A stretch of 64,000 nt of DNA from Bacteroides sp. CAG:927 (lineage in GTDB: Bacteria; Bacteroidota; Bacteroidia; Bacteroidales; Muribaculaceae): the NCBI GenBank assembly GCA_000431155.1, contig HF985624.1:1-64000 (forward strand). Direction: 5' to 3'. The notes beneath the pieces are model-generated. The model worked only from the letters and a program-made list of their open reading frames with translations, was not told the DNA's origin and did not search any database. Shown here piece after piece: positions 49,332 to 58,320 of the stretch; position 1 is the first letter of the stretch, and the number at the start of each line of letters is the position of its first letter. Position numbers and translations under genes: made by a program.

Positions 49332-50351
49332 ATGAAGAGTGTAATATATTTTCTGGCAGCTTTGTTTGCGGTAGTGACTTCCGGATGTTCGGATCAGAGA
49401 TATTTCAAGGTCAAGGGTGAAATTGAAGGGCTTGGTGCGCAAACTGTGACGATGATATATTATTCGGCCGGGGGATTGCAGCGCGTCACGGCTCACGGCG
49501 ACGGAACAGGAGCTTTTGAACTTCATGGTGACAGTAAAACGCCAACGCTGGCTGTGGTGGAGCTGTCGGACGGAAGGGTACTGGCCAATCTTGTGGCCAA
49601 GAACGGAAATAATATAACTCTTACCGGAGATCTTGACAATCTGATGGATATAAAGGTAAAGGGGAGCGGTCCATCATCGGATATAGCTGAGTGGCAGAAA
49701 GAAAATGCCGAGGTGTTGGCCTCAGGCAATGCCGGGGCTATAAACCAAGCTGTGAAACGATTTGTAGAGAGCAACAAGGGAAATATAGCATCTACGGCTA
49801 TTGTCGTGACATATTTCCGTACGGCGGGATATGAGATTTTGGCCGATTCACTCATGACGATCATTGACAATGACATGAGACCCGGCAGTGTGGTGCAAAA
49901 TTTCCGTTCGGTTCTTGCTACACAATTGTCAGCCAAGACACTGGCTACCATAAAACCAATGATACTGTTTACAGCTACGGATTCTACATTCTATTATGTA
50001 CCTTCGGCTCAGAAGATTTCGTTGCTGGCGTTTGTGCCGGAACTGCGTAGCTGCCGCGACAGTATTGTGCCTCAGCTTGCGGCACTGAAGCTCAAGTATG
50101 CCAACAAAAGATTTGACATCGTGGAGTTTACGAGCAGCCTTGATTCGCTGCAATGGCGCAACAGTATAAAGCCGGACAGCGCATCGTGGCATCAGACATG
50201 GGCTCCCGGTTCGGTGTCGGCTCCGGCGGTAAGAAACCTTGCAGTGCCCCGTGTGCCGTATTTTATAGTTGCCGACAGCGCAGGCAATCAGCTGGTGCGT
50301 ACACATTCCATCTCTGTGGCGAGTGCCGTGGTTAACAATGCTTTAAAATAA
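49332..50351 (+). CDS. DUF4369 lipoprotein with thioredoxin-like C-terminal half
   Basis: A lipoprotein of 339 aa; the lipobox VTSGC places the lipidated Cys at residue 19. An N-terminal DUF4369 domain (FKVKGEIEGLGAQTVTMIYY) is typical of Bacteroidetes thiol-disulfide proteins such as TlpA/ResA relatives. The C-terminal half follows a thioredoxin fold in outline (VEFTSSLDSLQWRN..., RNLAVPRVPYFIVADSAGN with the cis-Pro), but no CxxC is present. It is probably a non-redox derivative that binds or scaffolds. It ends 8 nt before the comM gene. Confidence 0.8.
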   Translation: MKSVIYFLAALFAVVTSGCSDQRYFKVKGEIEGLGAQTVTMIYYSAGGLQRVTAHGDGTGAFELHGDSKTPTLAVVELSDGRVLANLVAKNGNNITLTGDLDNLMDIKVKGSGPSSDIAEWQKENAEVLASGNAGAINQAVKRFVESNKGNIASTAIVVTYFRTAGYEILADSLMTIIDNDMRPGSVVQNFRSVLATQLSAKTLATIKPMILFTATDSTFYYVPSAQKISLLAFVPELRSCRDSIVPQLAALKLKYANKRFDIVEFTSSLDSLQWRNSIKPDSASWHQTWAPGSVSAPAVRNLAVPRVPYFIVADSAGNQLVRTHSISVASAVVNNALK

Positions 50352-50359
50352 CAGGGAGT

Positions 50360-51919
50360 ATGTTGGTAAAGATTTACGGGGCTGCGGTACAAGGGATTGA
50401 TGCGATTCCGGTGACCATAGAAGTGGTAGCCGAGGTAGGGTTTTCCTACACGATGGTGGGATTGCCCGATACGGCTGTAAAAGAGAGTTATCAGCGTGTA
50501 ATGGCTGCCATGCAGCAGAGCGGCATCGAGTTTCCACGGCGTAGGCTGGTGATGAATCTCAGCCCTGCGGATGTGAGAAAAGAGGGTGCGGCCTATGACC
50601 TGCCCATTGCTGTAGGCGTACTTGCCGCGGCTGAAAAGCTGCCCGCCGATGCGCTGCAGGGGTATATGATAATGGGTGAACTGAGTCTTGACGGATCGGT
50701 GCTGCCTATTCGCGGTGCATTGCCCATGGCTATACTTGCACGCTCAAAGGGGTATAAAGGGATGATATTGCCTAAGGCAAATGCCACAGAGGCAGCGGTG
50801 GTGAACAATCTGGATGTGATAGGGGTGGAATCGCTGGCCGAGGTGGTGCAATATCTTCACGGCAAGCTGGAGATTGCTCCGACGGTAGTGGACACACGCG
50901 CTGAATTTGCAGCCGAAGCCGGAACATTTGATTTTGATTTCAACGAGGTCAAGGGTCAGGAAAATGTGAAGAGGGCTTTTGAGGTGGCATGTGCCGGGGG
51001 CCACAATATACTGCTTGTGGGACCTCCCGGAGCGGGGAAATCAATGATGGCAAAACGGTTGCCGTCAATTATGCCGCCGCTTTCGCTGGCAGAGGCACTT
51101 GAAACAACCAAGATACATTCTGTGGCAGGGAAATTGCCTCGCGGATCCAAGCTTATGACCCGGCGTCCGTTTCGCGCGCCTCATCACACTATCTCGCCTG
51201 TGGCTTTAGTGGGCGGTGGTGCCAATCCTATGCCGGGGGAAATATCGCTGGCCCACAATGGAGTGCTTTTTATGGATGAGTTTCCGGAGTTTTCACGGTC
51301 GGTGTTGGAGGTGATGCGTCAGCCATTGGAAGACAGGCATATATCAGTGTCGCGTGCGAAATACTCTATAGATTATCCGGCAGGCTTTATGCTTGTGGCA
51401 TCAATGAATCCGTGCCCCTGCGGGTATTACAATCATCCTACCAAGCGTTGCACGTGCCCTCCCGGAGCCGTGCAGAAATATCTCAACCGTATCTCGGGTC
51501 CGCTGCTTGACCGCATAGATCTGCAGGTGGAGATACTGCCGGTGCCGTTTGATGAGCTTGCATCGATGCCGGCAGGAGAGCCGAGTGCGGCCATACGTGC
51601 GCGTGTGGTCAAGGCGCGTGCGGTGCAAGAACGCAGGTTCGCGGGTGAAAAACATGTGCACTGCAATGCGCAGATGAATTCGCGCCTCATGGCGCAGCAT
51701 TGCGCTCTGGGAGCGGAAGCGATGTCGGTGCTGAGAACGGCGATGACGCGGTATGACATGAGTGCGCGAGCCTACGACCGCATTCTGAAAGTGGCCCGGA
51801 CCATCGCCGACCTTGAAGGCTGCGCGGAGATTCAGTCGCACCACATGAGCGAGGCCGTGAGCTACCGCAACCTTGACCGCAGCAGCTGGGGCGCCACCAC
51901 CCAGAAATTGCCGTTCTGA
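50360..51919 (+). CDS. comM: ComM/YifB-type Mg-chelatase-like AAA+ ATPase
   Basis: A hexameric AAA+ helicase of 519 aa; ComM drives branch migration when transformed DNA recombines. The N-terminal ChlI-like domain has GLPDTAVKESYQRV and the AAA domain carries Walker A GPPGAGKSMMA and LFMDEFPEFSR (Walker B). ASMNPCPCGYYNHP and the Cys-rich CTCPPG lie in the Mg-chelatase-like insert. The C-terminal domain ends with the NLDR region. It is core chromosome and marks the left edge of the CRISPR-Cas insert. Confidence 0.95.
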   Translation: MLVKIYGAAVQGIDAIPVTIEVVAEVGFSYTMVGLPDTAVKESYQRVMAAMQQSGIEFPRRRLVMNLSPADVRKEGAAYDLPIAVGVLAAAEKLPADALQGYMIMGELSLDGSVLPIRGALPMAILARSKGYKGMILPKANATEAAVVNNLDVIGVESLAEVVQYLHGKLEIAPTVVDTRAEFAAEAGTFDFDFNEVKGQENVKRAFEVACAGGHNILLVGPPGAGKSMMAKRLPSIMPPLSLAEALETTKIHSVAGKLPRGSKLMTRRPFRAPHHTISPVALVGGGANPMPGEISLAHNGVLFMDEFPEFSRSVLEVMRQPLEDRHISVSRAKYSIDYPAGFMLVASMNPCPCGYYNHPTKRCTCPPGAVQKYLNRISGPLLDRIDLQVEILPVPFDELASMPAGEPSAAIRARVVKARAVQERRFAGEKHVHCNAQMNSRLMAQHCALGAEAMSVLRTAMTRYDMSARAYDRILKVARTIADLEGCAEIQSHHMSEAVSYRNLDRSSWGATTQKLPF

Positions 51920-51992
51920 TTCCTGTACTTTCTGTTTATACGAATAATGTTGATATGTGCTGCTCCGACATGGCAGCTATTTGATATATATA

Positions 51993-54215
51993 ATGGAAAC
52001 CAAAAGTTTAATACCTGAAATAATCTCACACATAAGAGTTGATGATGAAGGAGGTCTTATATCCTTTCAAACAAATGAGGAGCATAGCCTTGGAGTTGCC
52101 AACCTTGCTAAATGTTTTGCCGGAGCATTCGGTATGGGAAACTGGGGATATGTATTAGGCTTGTTGCACGATAAGGGAAAGGAGAAATATCAGTTTCAGG
52201 AATATATCCGCGATGTAAACGGAATTCCAGGGCATTCAAATTACTCTTATGCCGAGAAAGCACATGCTTATGTAGGCGGCATACTCGCGAAAAACATGTA
52301 CGGGAAATCTTATGAAAATTTCCTTTCCAATCAAATTGTATCGCATCATTCAGGATTACACGATTACAGTGATCTGGAAAATATTATCGCCAAAGCTCTT
52401 CCTCCCGACATATGTCAAAGTATAGACAAAATACAACTGAACAGCTTTCCTTTCTCGTTTTCTCATCTACCCGGGAATAAATGGATGATTCCGGATGTGC
52501 ATCATTTGTCAAGAATGTTGTTTTCATGCCTTGTCGATGCCGACTACCTGGATACCGAATCATTTATGGATGAAAAATCGGCTAAAATGCGCAAAGATAG
52601 TATCAAGTTAAATGATCTTTTGCCCTTACTGGAACTACACTTGGAAAAACTTCAAAGGGGAAGTCAATCATCGTATTTGAATGCAATTCGCCAACAAGTA
52701 TGTAAACGATGTATTGAGTTGTCTGAAACCCAAAAAGGATTTTATAGTTTGACTGTGCCGACAGGTGGCGGCAAAACACTGTCATCACTTGTGTGGGCAA
52801 TGCGGCATGCCATACATAATGGCATGCGACGCATCATAATCGCCATTCCATATACAAGTATCATTGTACAGACGGCCTCAATCTTGAAGCGTATATTTGG
52901 AGAGAATGCGGTTCTGGAACACCATAGCAATTTCAATCCGCAATCAATCAAGGATATATCTCTGCGCCATAAGGCAAAACTTGCTACTGAGAATTGGGAC
53001 TATCCGATTGTTGTGACTACCAATGTACAATTGTTTGAATCAATGTTCAGCAATAAGCCATCAGACTGTCGCAAGTTGCACAATATAGTTAATAGCGTTA
53101 TCATTCTTGATGAAGTGCAGACATTGCCTACAGATTTTCTACAGCCGATTGTGGATTCATTGAAGTCTTATAATAAAATGTTTGGTGTCTCTGTCCTCTT
53201 CACCACAGCAAGCCAACCGCTTCTAAGAGGAATAATAGAAGGATGCAATCCTCATGCGGTATTTCCTGGAATTGATAATATTAAGGAAATAATTCCACCC
53301 GAATTTGTCCTTCATGATAAATTGCGGAGAGTGAAAATAGAATTTGACAGTACGGGAAGTACCTATGATGAAATTGCTAAGGATCTCACCAAGCACAATA
53401 GAGTGTTGTGTATCGTGAATACACGAAAAGATGCACAGGAAATTTATAGGCGTCTTCCCCGAGAAGGTCTTACAATCCATTTGTCAAGGATGATGTATCC
53501 TAAACATATAGCCCGAACAATAGACAAATTAAAACGGGCTTTATCGGAGAATACGGATACGGTGATTAGAGTTGTGGCTACTCAGCTTATAGAAGCCGGT
53601 GTGGATATTGATTTTCCAGTGGTTTATCGTCAGGAAGCAGGACTTGATTCCGTCCTTCAGGCCGCAGGAAGGTGTAATCGCGAGGGAATGCTGGAAATTG
53701 CCACAACACGAGTCTTTAGTTTGTGCAAGGAACATAATCTGTATGGTAGCATTAAGGATGCTAATAATGCAAGGCTTAATATGGTCAATATCAAGGACTG
53801 GTTTGCTCCTGAGAGCATGACTGAATATTTCAAGCAGTTGTATGGCCGTAAAGAAACTTTTGATAAAAAGGATATCGGGGCTCTTTTATATAAACCTGCA
53901 GAGATGTGTTTCGCTGAGGCGTCTGAAGAATTTAGACTGATTGAGGATATCGGCAAAACTGTCATTGTCACGACGGAAGAAAGCGTAGAGCTTGTAAACC
54001 AATTGAAGGAAAGAGGGATGACATATTCGTTAGTGAAGCAATTGTCGCAATATAGTGTTTCTATTCACGAGCAAGACTTCAGGCAATTGGTGCATTACGG
54101 AGCAATAGAGGAGGTGCTTGAATCAGTATATGTTGTAACTGACATGGCTCAATATGATGAGAATATTGGTTTGAGACTTGAAAATCACTGGATGAATGAA
54201 ATATTAACTGTTTGA
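51993..54215 (+). CDS. cas3: Type I-C CRISPR nuclease-helicase Cas3
   Basis: The effector nuclease-helicase of type I CRISPR immunity, 740 aa, recruited by Cascade to degrade target DNA. The N-terminal HD nuclease has H31, H59-D60 (LLHDKGKEK) and SHHSGLHD. The SF2 helicase has Walker A TGGGKT at 257-262, D373-E-V-Q, TTASQP and the motif VI region QAAGRCNREG. I chose the ATG at 51993 (METKSLIPEI); the earlier in-frame ATG adds 12 unlikely residues. It stands 73 nt after comM and looks more AT-rich than the core genes. A 174-nt gap and a separate promoter lead to cas5. Confidence 0.95.
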   Translation: METKSLIPEIISHIRVDDEGGLISFQTNEEHSLGVANLAKCFAGAFGMGNWGYVLGLLHDKGKEKYQFQEYIRDVNGIPGHSNYSYAEKAHAYVGGILAKNMYGKSYENFLSNQIVSHHSGLHDYSDLENIIAKALPPDICQSIDKIQLNSFPFSFSHLPGNKWMIPDVHHLSRMLFSCLVDADYLDTESFMDEKSAKMRKDSIKLNDLLPLLELHLEKLQRGSQSSYLNAIRQQVCKRCIELSETQKGFYSLTVPTGGGKTLSSLVWAMRHAIHNGMRRIIIAIPYTSIIVQTASILKRIFGENAVLEHHSNFNPQSIKDISLRHKAKLATENWDYPIVVTTNVQLFESMFSNKPSDCRKLHNIVNSVIILDEVQTLPTDFLQPIVDSLKSYNKMFGVSVLFTTASQPLLRGIIEGCNPHAVFPGIDNIKEIIPPEFVLHDKLRRVKIEFDSTGSTYDEIAKDLTKHNRVLCIVNTRKDAQEIYRRLPREGLTIHLSRMMYPKHIARTIDKLKRALSENTDTVIRVVATQLIEAGVDIDFPVVYRQEAGLDSVLQAAGRCNREGMLEIATTRVFSLCKEHNLYGSIKDANNARLNMVNIKDWFAPESMTEYFKQLYGRKETFDKKDIGALLYKPAEMCFAEASEEFRLIEDIGKTVIVTTEESVELVNQLKERGMTYSLVKQLSQYSVSIHEQDFRQLVHYGAIEEVLESVYVVTDMAQYDENIGLRLENHWMNEILTV

Positions 54216-54314
54216 AAGCCTGAAGCTCTATTCTAAGGAAGCCTATTATAATGGTATGTGTTACAGTTGCCTATAACCCGGTTGCCTCGTTTCAAGATAA
54301 CGATTGGTTAACAT

Positions 54315-54326
54315 TGTTGTACAACA
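54315..54326. promoter_or_regulatory. Perfect palindrome upstream of cas5 (possible operator)
   Basis: TGTTGTACAACA is a perfect 12-bp palindrome, 35 nt upstream of the cas5 -7 box, in an intergenic gap of 174 nt that codes for nothing I can see. Its position fits a repressor or activator site for the cas5-to-cas2 operon. Confidence 0.45.
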
Positions 54327-54361
54327 CAAAATATTAAAGAATATCCAATTAAAAAAGGCAT

Positions 54362-54369
54362 TATATTTG
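54362..54369 (+). promoter_or_regulatory. -7 box of the cas5-8-7-4-1-2 operon
   Basis: TATATTTG (TAnnTTTG) lies 20 nt before the cas5 ATG. No -33 TTG at the right spacing, so the promoter may need an activator or may be weak. Confidence 0.55.
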
Positions 54370-54389
54370 CCAGTCGATGAGTACAGACT

Positions 54390-55088
54390 ATGGAATATAC
54401 CGATAAAGAATATTGCCTTGAGGTGTGGGGTGATTACGCATGCTTCACACGGCCCGAATTGAAAGTAGAGCGCATGAGTTATGATGTTATTACGCCGTCT
54501 TCGGCGCGTGCTATTTTTGAAGCAATCCTATTCAAAAGATATGCCATGCGATGGCAAGTTACGAAAATAGAAGTTCTTAACCCTATTAAATGGGCATCGA
54601 TTCGGAGGAACGAAGTTGGCGCTACTGCAAGCCATAAGAACACAAGCATTTATATTGAAGATAAACGCCAACAGAAAAACTCTCTTCTACTTAAAGATGT
54701 CCGCTATCGTATTTGGGCTAAATTAGTGTTTATACCGGTAGGAGAACGACCCAAAGAAGCATTTGCCAAACATAAACCTGGGCCGGACGAAAATCCTATG
54801 AAATATTATCAGATGTTTGAGCGCAGGGCTGAGCAAGGACAGTGCTTCACTCAGCCATATCTCGGCACCCGTGAATTTTCAGCCTCATTCCGTTTGGTTA
54901 ATCCTGAAACAGATGAGTTGCTTCCAGCATTGACCGCTGAAAAAGGCGGCGACAAAGACCTCGGTATCATGCTATATGATATGGATTTCAGCAATCCCAA
55001 AGACATTAAGGCTATGTTTTACAAAGCCGAGATGAAAGAAGGTGTAATTAAAGTGCCATCACTTAGCAGCAAGGAGATACTACGATGA
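54390..55088 (+). CDS. cas5: Type I-C CRISPR protein Cas5c (Cas5d, crRNA-processing)
   Basis: A RAMP-fold protein of 232 aa. In type I-C, which lacks Cas6, Cas5 both cuts the repeat in pre-crRNA and holds the crRNA 5' handle in Cascade. The N-terminus CLEVWGDYACFTRPELKVER and the SYDVITPSSARAIFEAI segment are typical. YIEDKRQQKNSLLLKDVRY and the later LGTREFSASF follow in the expected order. No cas6 is present. The gene overlaps cas8c by 4 nt. Confidence 0.95.
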   Translation: MEYTDKEYCLEVWGDYACFTRPELKVERMSYDVITPSSARAIFEAILFKRYAMRWQVTKIEVLNPIKWASIRRNEVGATASHKNTSIYIEDKRQQKNSLLLKDVRYRIWAKLVFIPVGERPKEAFAKHKPGPDENPMKYYQMFERRAEQGQCFTQPYLGTREFSASFRLVNPETDELLPALTAEKGGDKDLGIMLYDMDFSNPKDIKAMFYKAEMKEGVIKVPSLSSKEILR

Positions 55089-56779
55089 TACTCAAGGCAT
55101 TGGCTGATTATTATGACAGATGTGGAACTCTTCCGGCCAAAGGCTTGGAAGAGAAAGAAATAGGCTTTCTGATAGTATTATCCTCGGACGGCCATTTTGT
55201 GCGATTTGAAGATTGTCGGACAGACAAGGACCATGCATGCAGGTATATGGTTAAAAAACATATTGGGCGTTCCAGTGCGGCTGTGGCAAACTATCTTTAT
55301 GACAATAGTGCATATGTATTGGGTTATTCTGAAAAAAATACTGGTAAGGAAGAACTTTATTTCAACACTTTCAGGGAGAAAATAGAGTCAATAGCCGACA
55401 CATTCCCACATGATGATGACCTTTATGCGGTAAGAATATTTTATAAGAATAGCAGGGAAGCGATATTGGATGTTATATCCCAAGATCCATTATGGGAAGA
55501 CATAAAAAAGAATTTATCAAAGAAATTTTCAATATTCTCATTTAAGATTGAGGGAAATCTTAAAATCGTTGCGGAGAAAAAAGAGATACTTCAATTGGAA
55601 ACCGAAATAAATTCCGATACAAGAAGCTTATGTTTAATATCCGGTCTCTATGGGATACCTGTGGAAACGACAACTTCCACTATGATTCCCGGAAGTCAGG
55701 CTACAGCAAAGCTCGTTGCGTTTCAAGTTAATTCGGGTTACGATTCATATGGTAAGACAAAATGCGAAAATGCGCCAATATCAGAAGATGCGGAATTCAA
55801 ATATACTACCGCTCTTAATACAATGCTTCAAAAGGGCTCACGCAATAAATTCAGTCTTAGCAATCGTATATTCGTTTTTTGGGCATCCTCCAATAACGAG
55901 GCTTCTATGGAAGCTGAGAACAGTATCTATGCTCTTCTCGGGTTCTCAGAAGAAGTGGCAGATGATCCCAATGCCAACATAATGAAAGTAAGGAAAGTTT
56001 TTGAGTCTATATACTCAGGTGTATTGAGAACCGGACTTGAGGACAAATTTTATATTCTTGGACTTGCACCCAATTCAGCGCGTATTGCAGTAGTTTATTG
56101 GGCTGAAGAGCCTTTGAGGGATTTTGCAGGAAGAATACTCAATCATTTCAAAGATATGGAGATTCATGATACCCGTAAGGAAAGGAACCCATATATGGGT
56201 ATCAGAGAAATCATATCGGCAGTAACACTTGGAGGCAAGGTGGCCGATGCGACTCCCAATCTGTCTGAAGCTGTGGTAAAAAGCATTTTTCAGGGTTATC
56301 CCTATCCATCAACTTTGTATTCAGCATGCATCAGAAGAATAAGGGCTGAGCAAAAAGTCTCTATAACAAGGGCTGCTATAATAAAGGCCTACTTGAACAG
56401 ACGAAACAAAAATAACGATATAAGAATCATGTTAGACAAAGATAACAACAATCAGGGCTATCTCTGTGGTCGCTTGTTTGCAGTCCTGGATAAAATTCAG
56501 GAGGAAGCGAACCATATAAGCAGTATTCGTGAAAGATACATGAACGCTGCAAGTGCTACGCCATCGGCCGTATTTGCCACCATTCTCAATTTGTCAACTC
56601 ATCATTCCGAAAAATTAGATGAAGGACGCAGAATCAATTTTGAGAAGCTTAAACAAGAGATTATAGGAAAGATGCCGGCCAATGGTTTTCCAAATCATCT
56701 TGACCTTCAGGACCAGGGACGATTTTTCGTTGGTTATTATCATCAGCGACAGGACTTTTTCACAAGCAAAAAAGAATAA
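55085..56779 (+). CDS. cas8c: Type I-C CRISPR large subunit Cas8c (Csd1)
   Basis: The large Cascade subunit of 564 aa, which recognises the PAM and starts target unwinding. The N-terminus ILKALADYYDRCG, the middle NRIFVFWASS, the FYILGLAPNSARIAVVYW stretch and GFPNHLDLQDQGRFFVGYYHQRQ near the C-terminus are typical of Csd1. In many I-C systems an internal start in this gene gives a small Cas11 subunit from its C-terminal part; I cannot prove one here. It overlaps cas5 by 4 nt and precedes cas7 by 23 nt. Confidence 0.95.
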   Translation: MILKALADYYDRCGTLPAKGLEEKEIGFLIVLSSDGHFVRFEDCRTDKDHACRYMVKKHIGRSSAAVANYLYDNSAYVLGYSEKNTGKEELYFNTFREKIESIADTFPHDDDLYAVRIFYKNSREAILDVISQDPLWEDIKKNLSKKFSIFSFKIEGNLKIVAEKKEILQLETEINSDTRSLCLISGLYGIPVETTTSTMIPGSQATAKLVAFQVNSGYDSYGKTKCENAPISEDAEFKYTTALNTMLQKGSRNKFSLSNRIFVFWASSNNEASMEAENSIYALLGFSEEVADDPNANIMKVRKVFESIYSGVLRTGLEDKFYILGLAPNSARIAVVYWAEEPLRDFAGRILNHFKDMEIHDTRKERNPYMGIREIISAVTLGGKVADATPNLSEAVVKSIFQGYPYPSTLYSACIRRIRAEQKVSITRAAIIKAYLNRRNKNNDIRIMLDKDNNNQGYLCGRLFAVLDKIQEEANHISSIRERYMNAASATPSAVFATILNLSTHHSEKLDEGRRINFEKLKQEIIGKMPANGFPNHLDLQDQGRFFVGYYHQRQDFFTSKKE

Positions 56780-56802
56780 TAACAACAATAAAACACTTTG
56801 TT

Positions 56803-57654
56803 ATGTCAGAACTTAAAAACAGATACGATTTCGTTTATATTTTTGATGTTCAGGATGGCAATCCCAATGGCGACCCTGATGCAGGTAATCTGCCTCGTAT
56901 GGATGCAGAAACCGGTATGGGATTGGTGACGGATGTATGTCTTAAACGTAAAGTAAGAAACTATGTTCAGATTGCCAAAGGACAAGCTAACGGATATGAT
57001 ATTTTCATTAAGGAAAAAGCTGTCCTAAATGTGCTGATTGACAAGGCACACGATGATTCTGAGGTCAAGGCAGCAAAAGACAAAACAGAGGCTGCCCGTT
57101 TATTTATGTGCAAGAATTATTATGATATCCGGACATTTGGAGCTGTTATGTCAACTGGAAAGAATGCCGGACAAGTAAGAGGTGCCATACAGCTTACATT
57201 CGCAAGATCCGTTGATCCTGTTACAATAGCGGAACACACCATAACCCGTATGGCGGTAGCTACAGAAAAGGAAGCTGAAAAGCAAGGAGGAGATAACCGT
57301 ACAATGGGTCGTAAGGCCACTGTGCCTTACGGTTTATATGTGTGCCACGGTTTTATCTCTGCAAGTCTTGCCAATCAAACCGGATTTTCAGATGAAGACC
57401 TTGAATTGTTTTGGGACGCTTTGAAGAATATGTTTGATGTTGACCATTCAGCTGCTCGAGGGCTCATGAGTGCTCAAAAGCTTATAGTGTTCAAACACGA
57501 TTCTGTGTTAGGTAACGCGCCAGCCAATAAGCTATTTGATTTGGTTAAAATAAGAAAGAGCTGCGATGGCACACCTCGGTCGTTTGATGACTATACTGTC
57601 AAGATAGACAGGGAAGGTATCCCTGTAAACGTGCAAGTAGAGGAACTTATCTGA
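56803..57654 (+). CDS. cas7: Type I-C CRISPR backbone subunit Cas7c (Csd2)
   Basis: The RAMP-fold protein (283 aa) that lines the crRNA as the repeated backbone of Cascade. The N-terminus RYDFVYIFDVQDGNPNGDPD and the later TDVCLKRKVRNYVQ segment, DIRTFGAVMSTG and RGAIQLTFARSVDPV are characteristic of Csd2. The C-terminal half has MSAQKLIVFKHDSVLGNAPA. It is followed by cas4 after 3 nt, the normal I-C order. Confidence 0.96.
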   Translation: MSELKNRYDFVYIFDVQDGNPNGDPDAGNLPRMDAETGMGLVTDVCLKRKVRNYVQIAKGQANGYDIFIKEKAVLNVLIDKAHDDSEVKAAKDKTEAARLFMCKNYYDIRTFGAVMSTGKNAGQVRGAIQLTFARSVDPVTIAEHTITRMAVATEKEAEKQGGDNRTMGRKATVPYGLYVCHGFISASLANQTGFSDEDLELFWDALKNMFDVDHSAARGLMSAQKLIVFKHDSVLGNAPANKLFDLVKIRKSCDGTPRSFDDYTVKIDREGIPVNVQVEELI

Positions 57655-57657
57655 ATC

Positions 57658-58320
57658 GTGTATAGTGATGACGATATGCTGATGTTGTCGGGGATACAAC
57701 ACTATCGGTTCTGTCCCCGGCAATGGGCTCTCATCCATGTTGAGCAGCAGTGGAACGACAACGGACTGACGATTGAGGGTCAACTGCTGCACAAGCATGT
57801 GGATGACCCTTTTTATCGTCAGAAATGCGGGGACCATATCGCTTTGCGTTCTGTCAATATCGCTTCAAAAGGGCTTGGGCTTTATGGTATTTGTGATATG
57901 ATAGAGCTTGTGCCGTCGGATGATGTGACTGATGTGATAGGACATCCAAAATATCATGGGAATTGGATTCCGGTTCCTATAGAGTATAAGCACGGCAAGC
58001 CCAAAAAGAATGATGTGGATGAGGTGCAGCTGGTTGCTCAGGCGATGTGTCTTGAGGAGATGTATTCCATACATATTGCCTATGGGGCTTTTTTCTATGC
58101 TGAAATACGTCACAGGGTTGAAGTGGAGATAACGCCAAGACTTCGGGCCATTGCAAGTGAATGTGCGGAAGAAATGCACAAATTGTATCAAAGTAGGCGC
58201 ATTCCGATTGCCTCCAAAGGTAAACATTGCGAAAGGTGTTCTCTAAAAGATATCTGCATGCCCGAGGTAAACGAATGTGCTAAAGTAGGCACGTATCTAA
58301 AAAATAACTTGTTGGAATGA
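57658..58320 (+). CDS. cas4: CRISPR adaptation nuclease Cas4
   Basis: A Fe-S nuclease of 220 aa that trims prespacers and selects the PAM side with Cas1-Cas2. Four cysteines for the cluster are visible: C19 (RFCPRQWAL) and C191, C194, C200 at the C-terminus. The RecB nuclease core has GICDMIE and the E-x-K pair in IEYKHGKP. It starts at GTG (57658): Cas4 proteins of this type begin with the MYSDDDMLMLSG sequence, so the downstream ATG would cut into it. It overlaps cas1 by 4 nt. Confidence 0.93.
   Translation: MYSDDDMLMLSGIQHYRFCPRQWALIHVEQQWNDNGLTIEGQLLHKHVDDPFYRQKCGDHIALRSVNIASKGLGLYGICDMIELVPSDDVTDVIGHPKYHGNWIPVPIEYKHGKPKKNDVDEVQLVAQAMCLEEMYSIHIAYGAFFYAEIRHRVEVEITPRLRAIASECAEEMHKLYQSRRIPIASKGKHCERCSLKDICMPEVNECAKVGTYLKNNLLE

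Noticed and set aside
54216..54314. A small gene or transposon remnant between cas3 and cas5
   Set aside because: No open frame of useful length and no paired terminal repeats.
55900..56779. Internal Cas11c start inside cas8c
   Set aside because: Known in some type I-C systems, but I could not find a start with a supporting ribosome-binding signal, and none would be expected to be obvious in Bacteroidetes.
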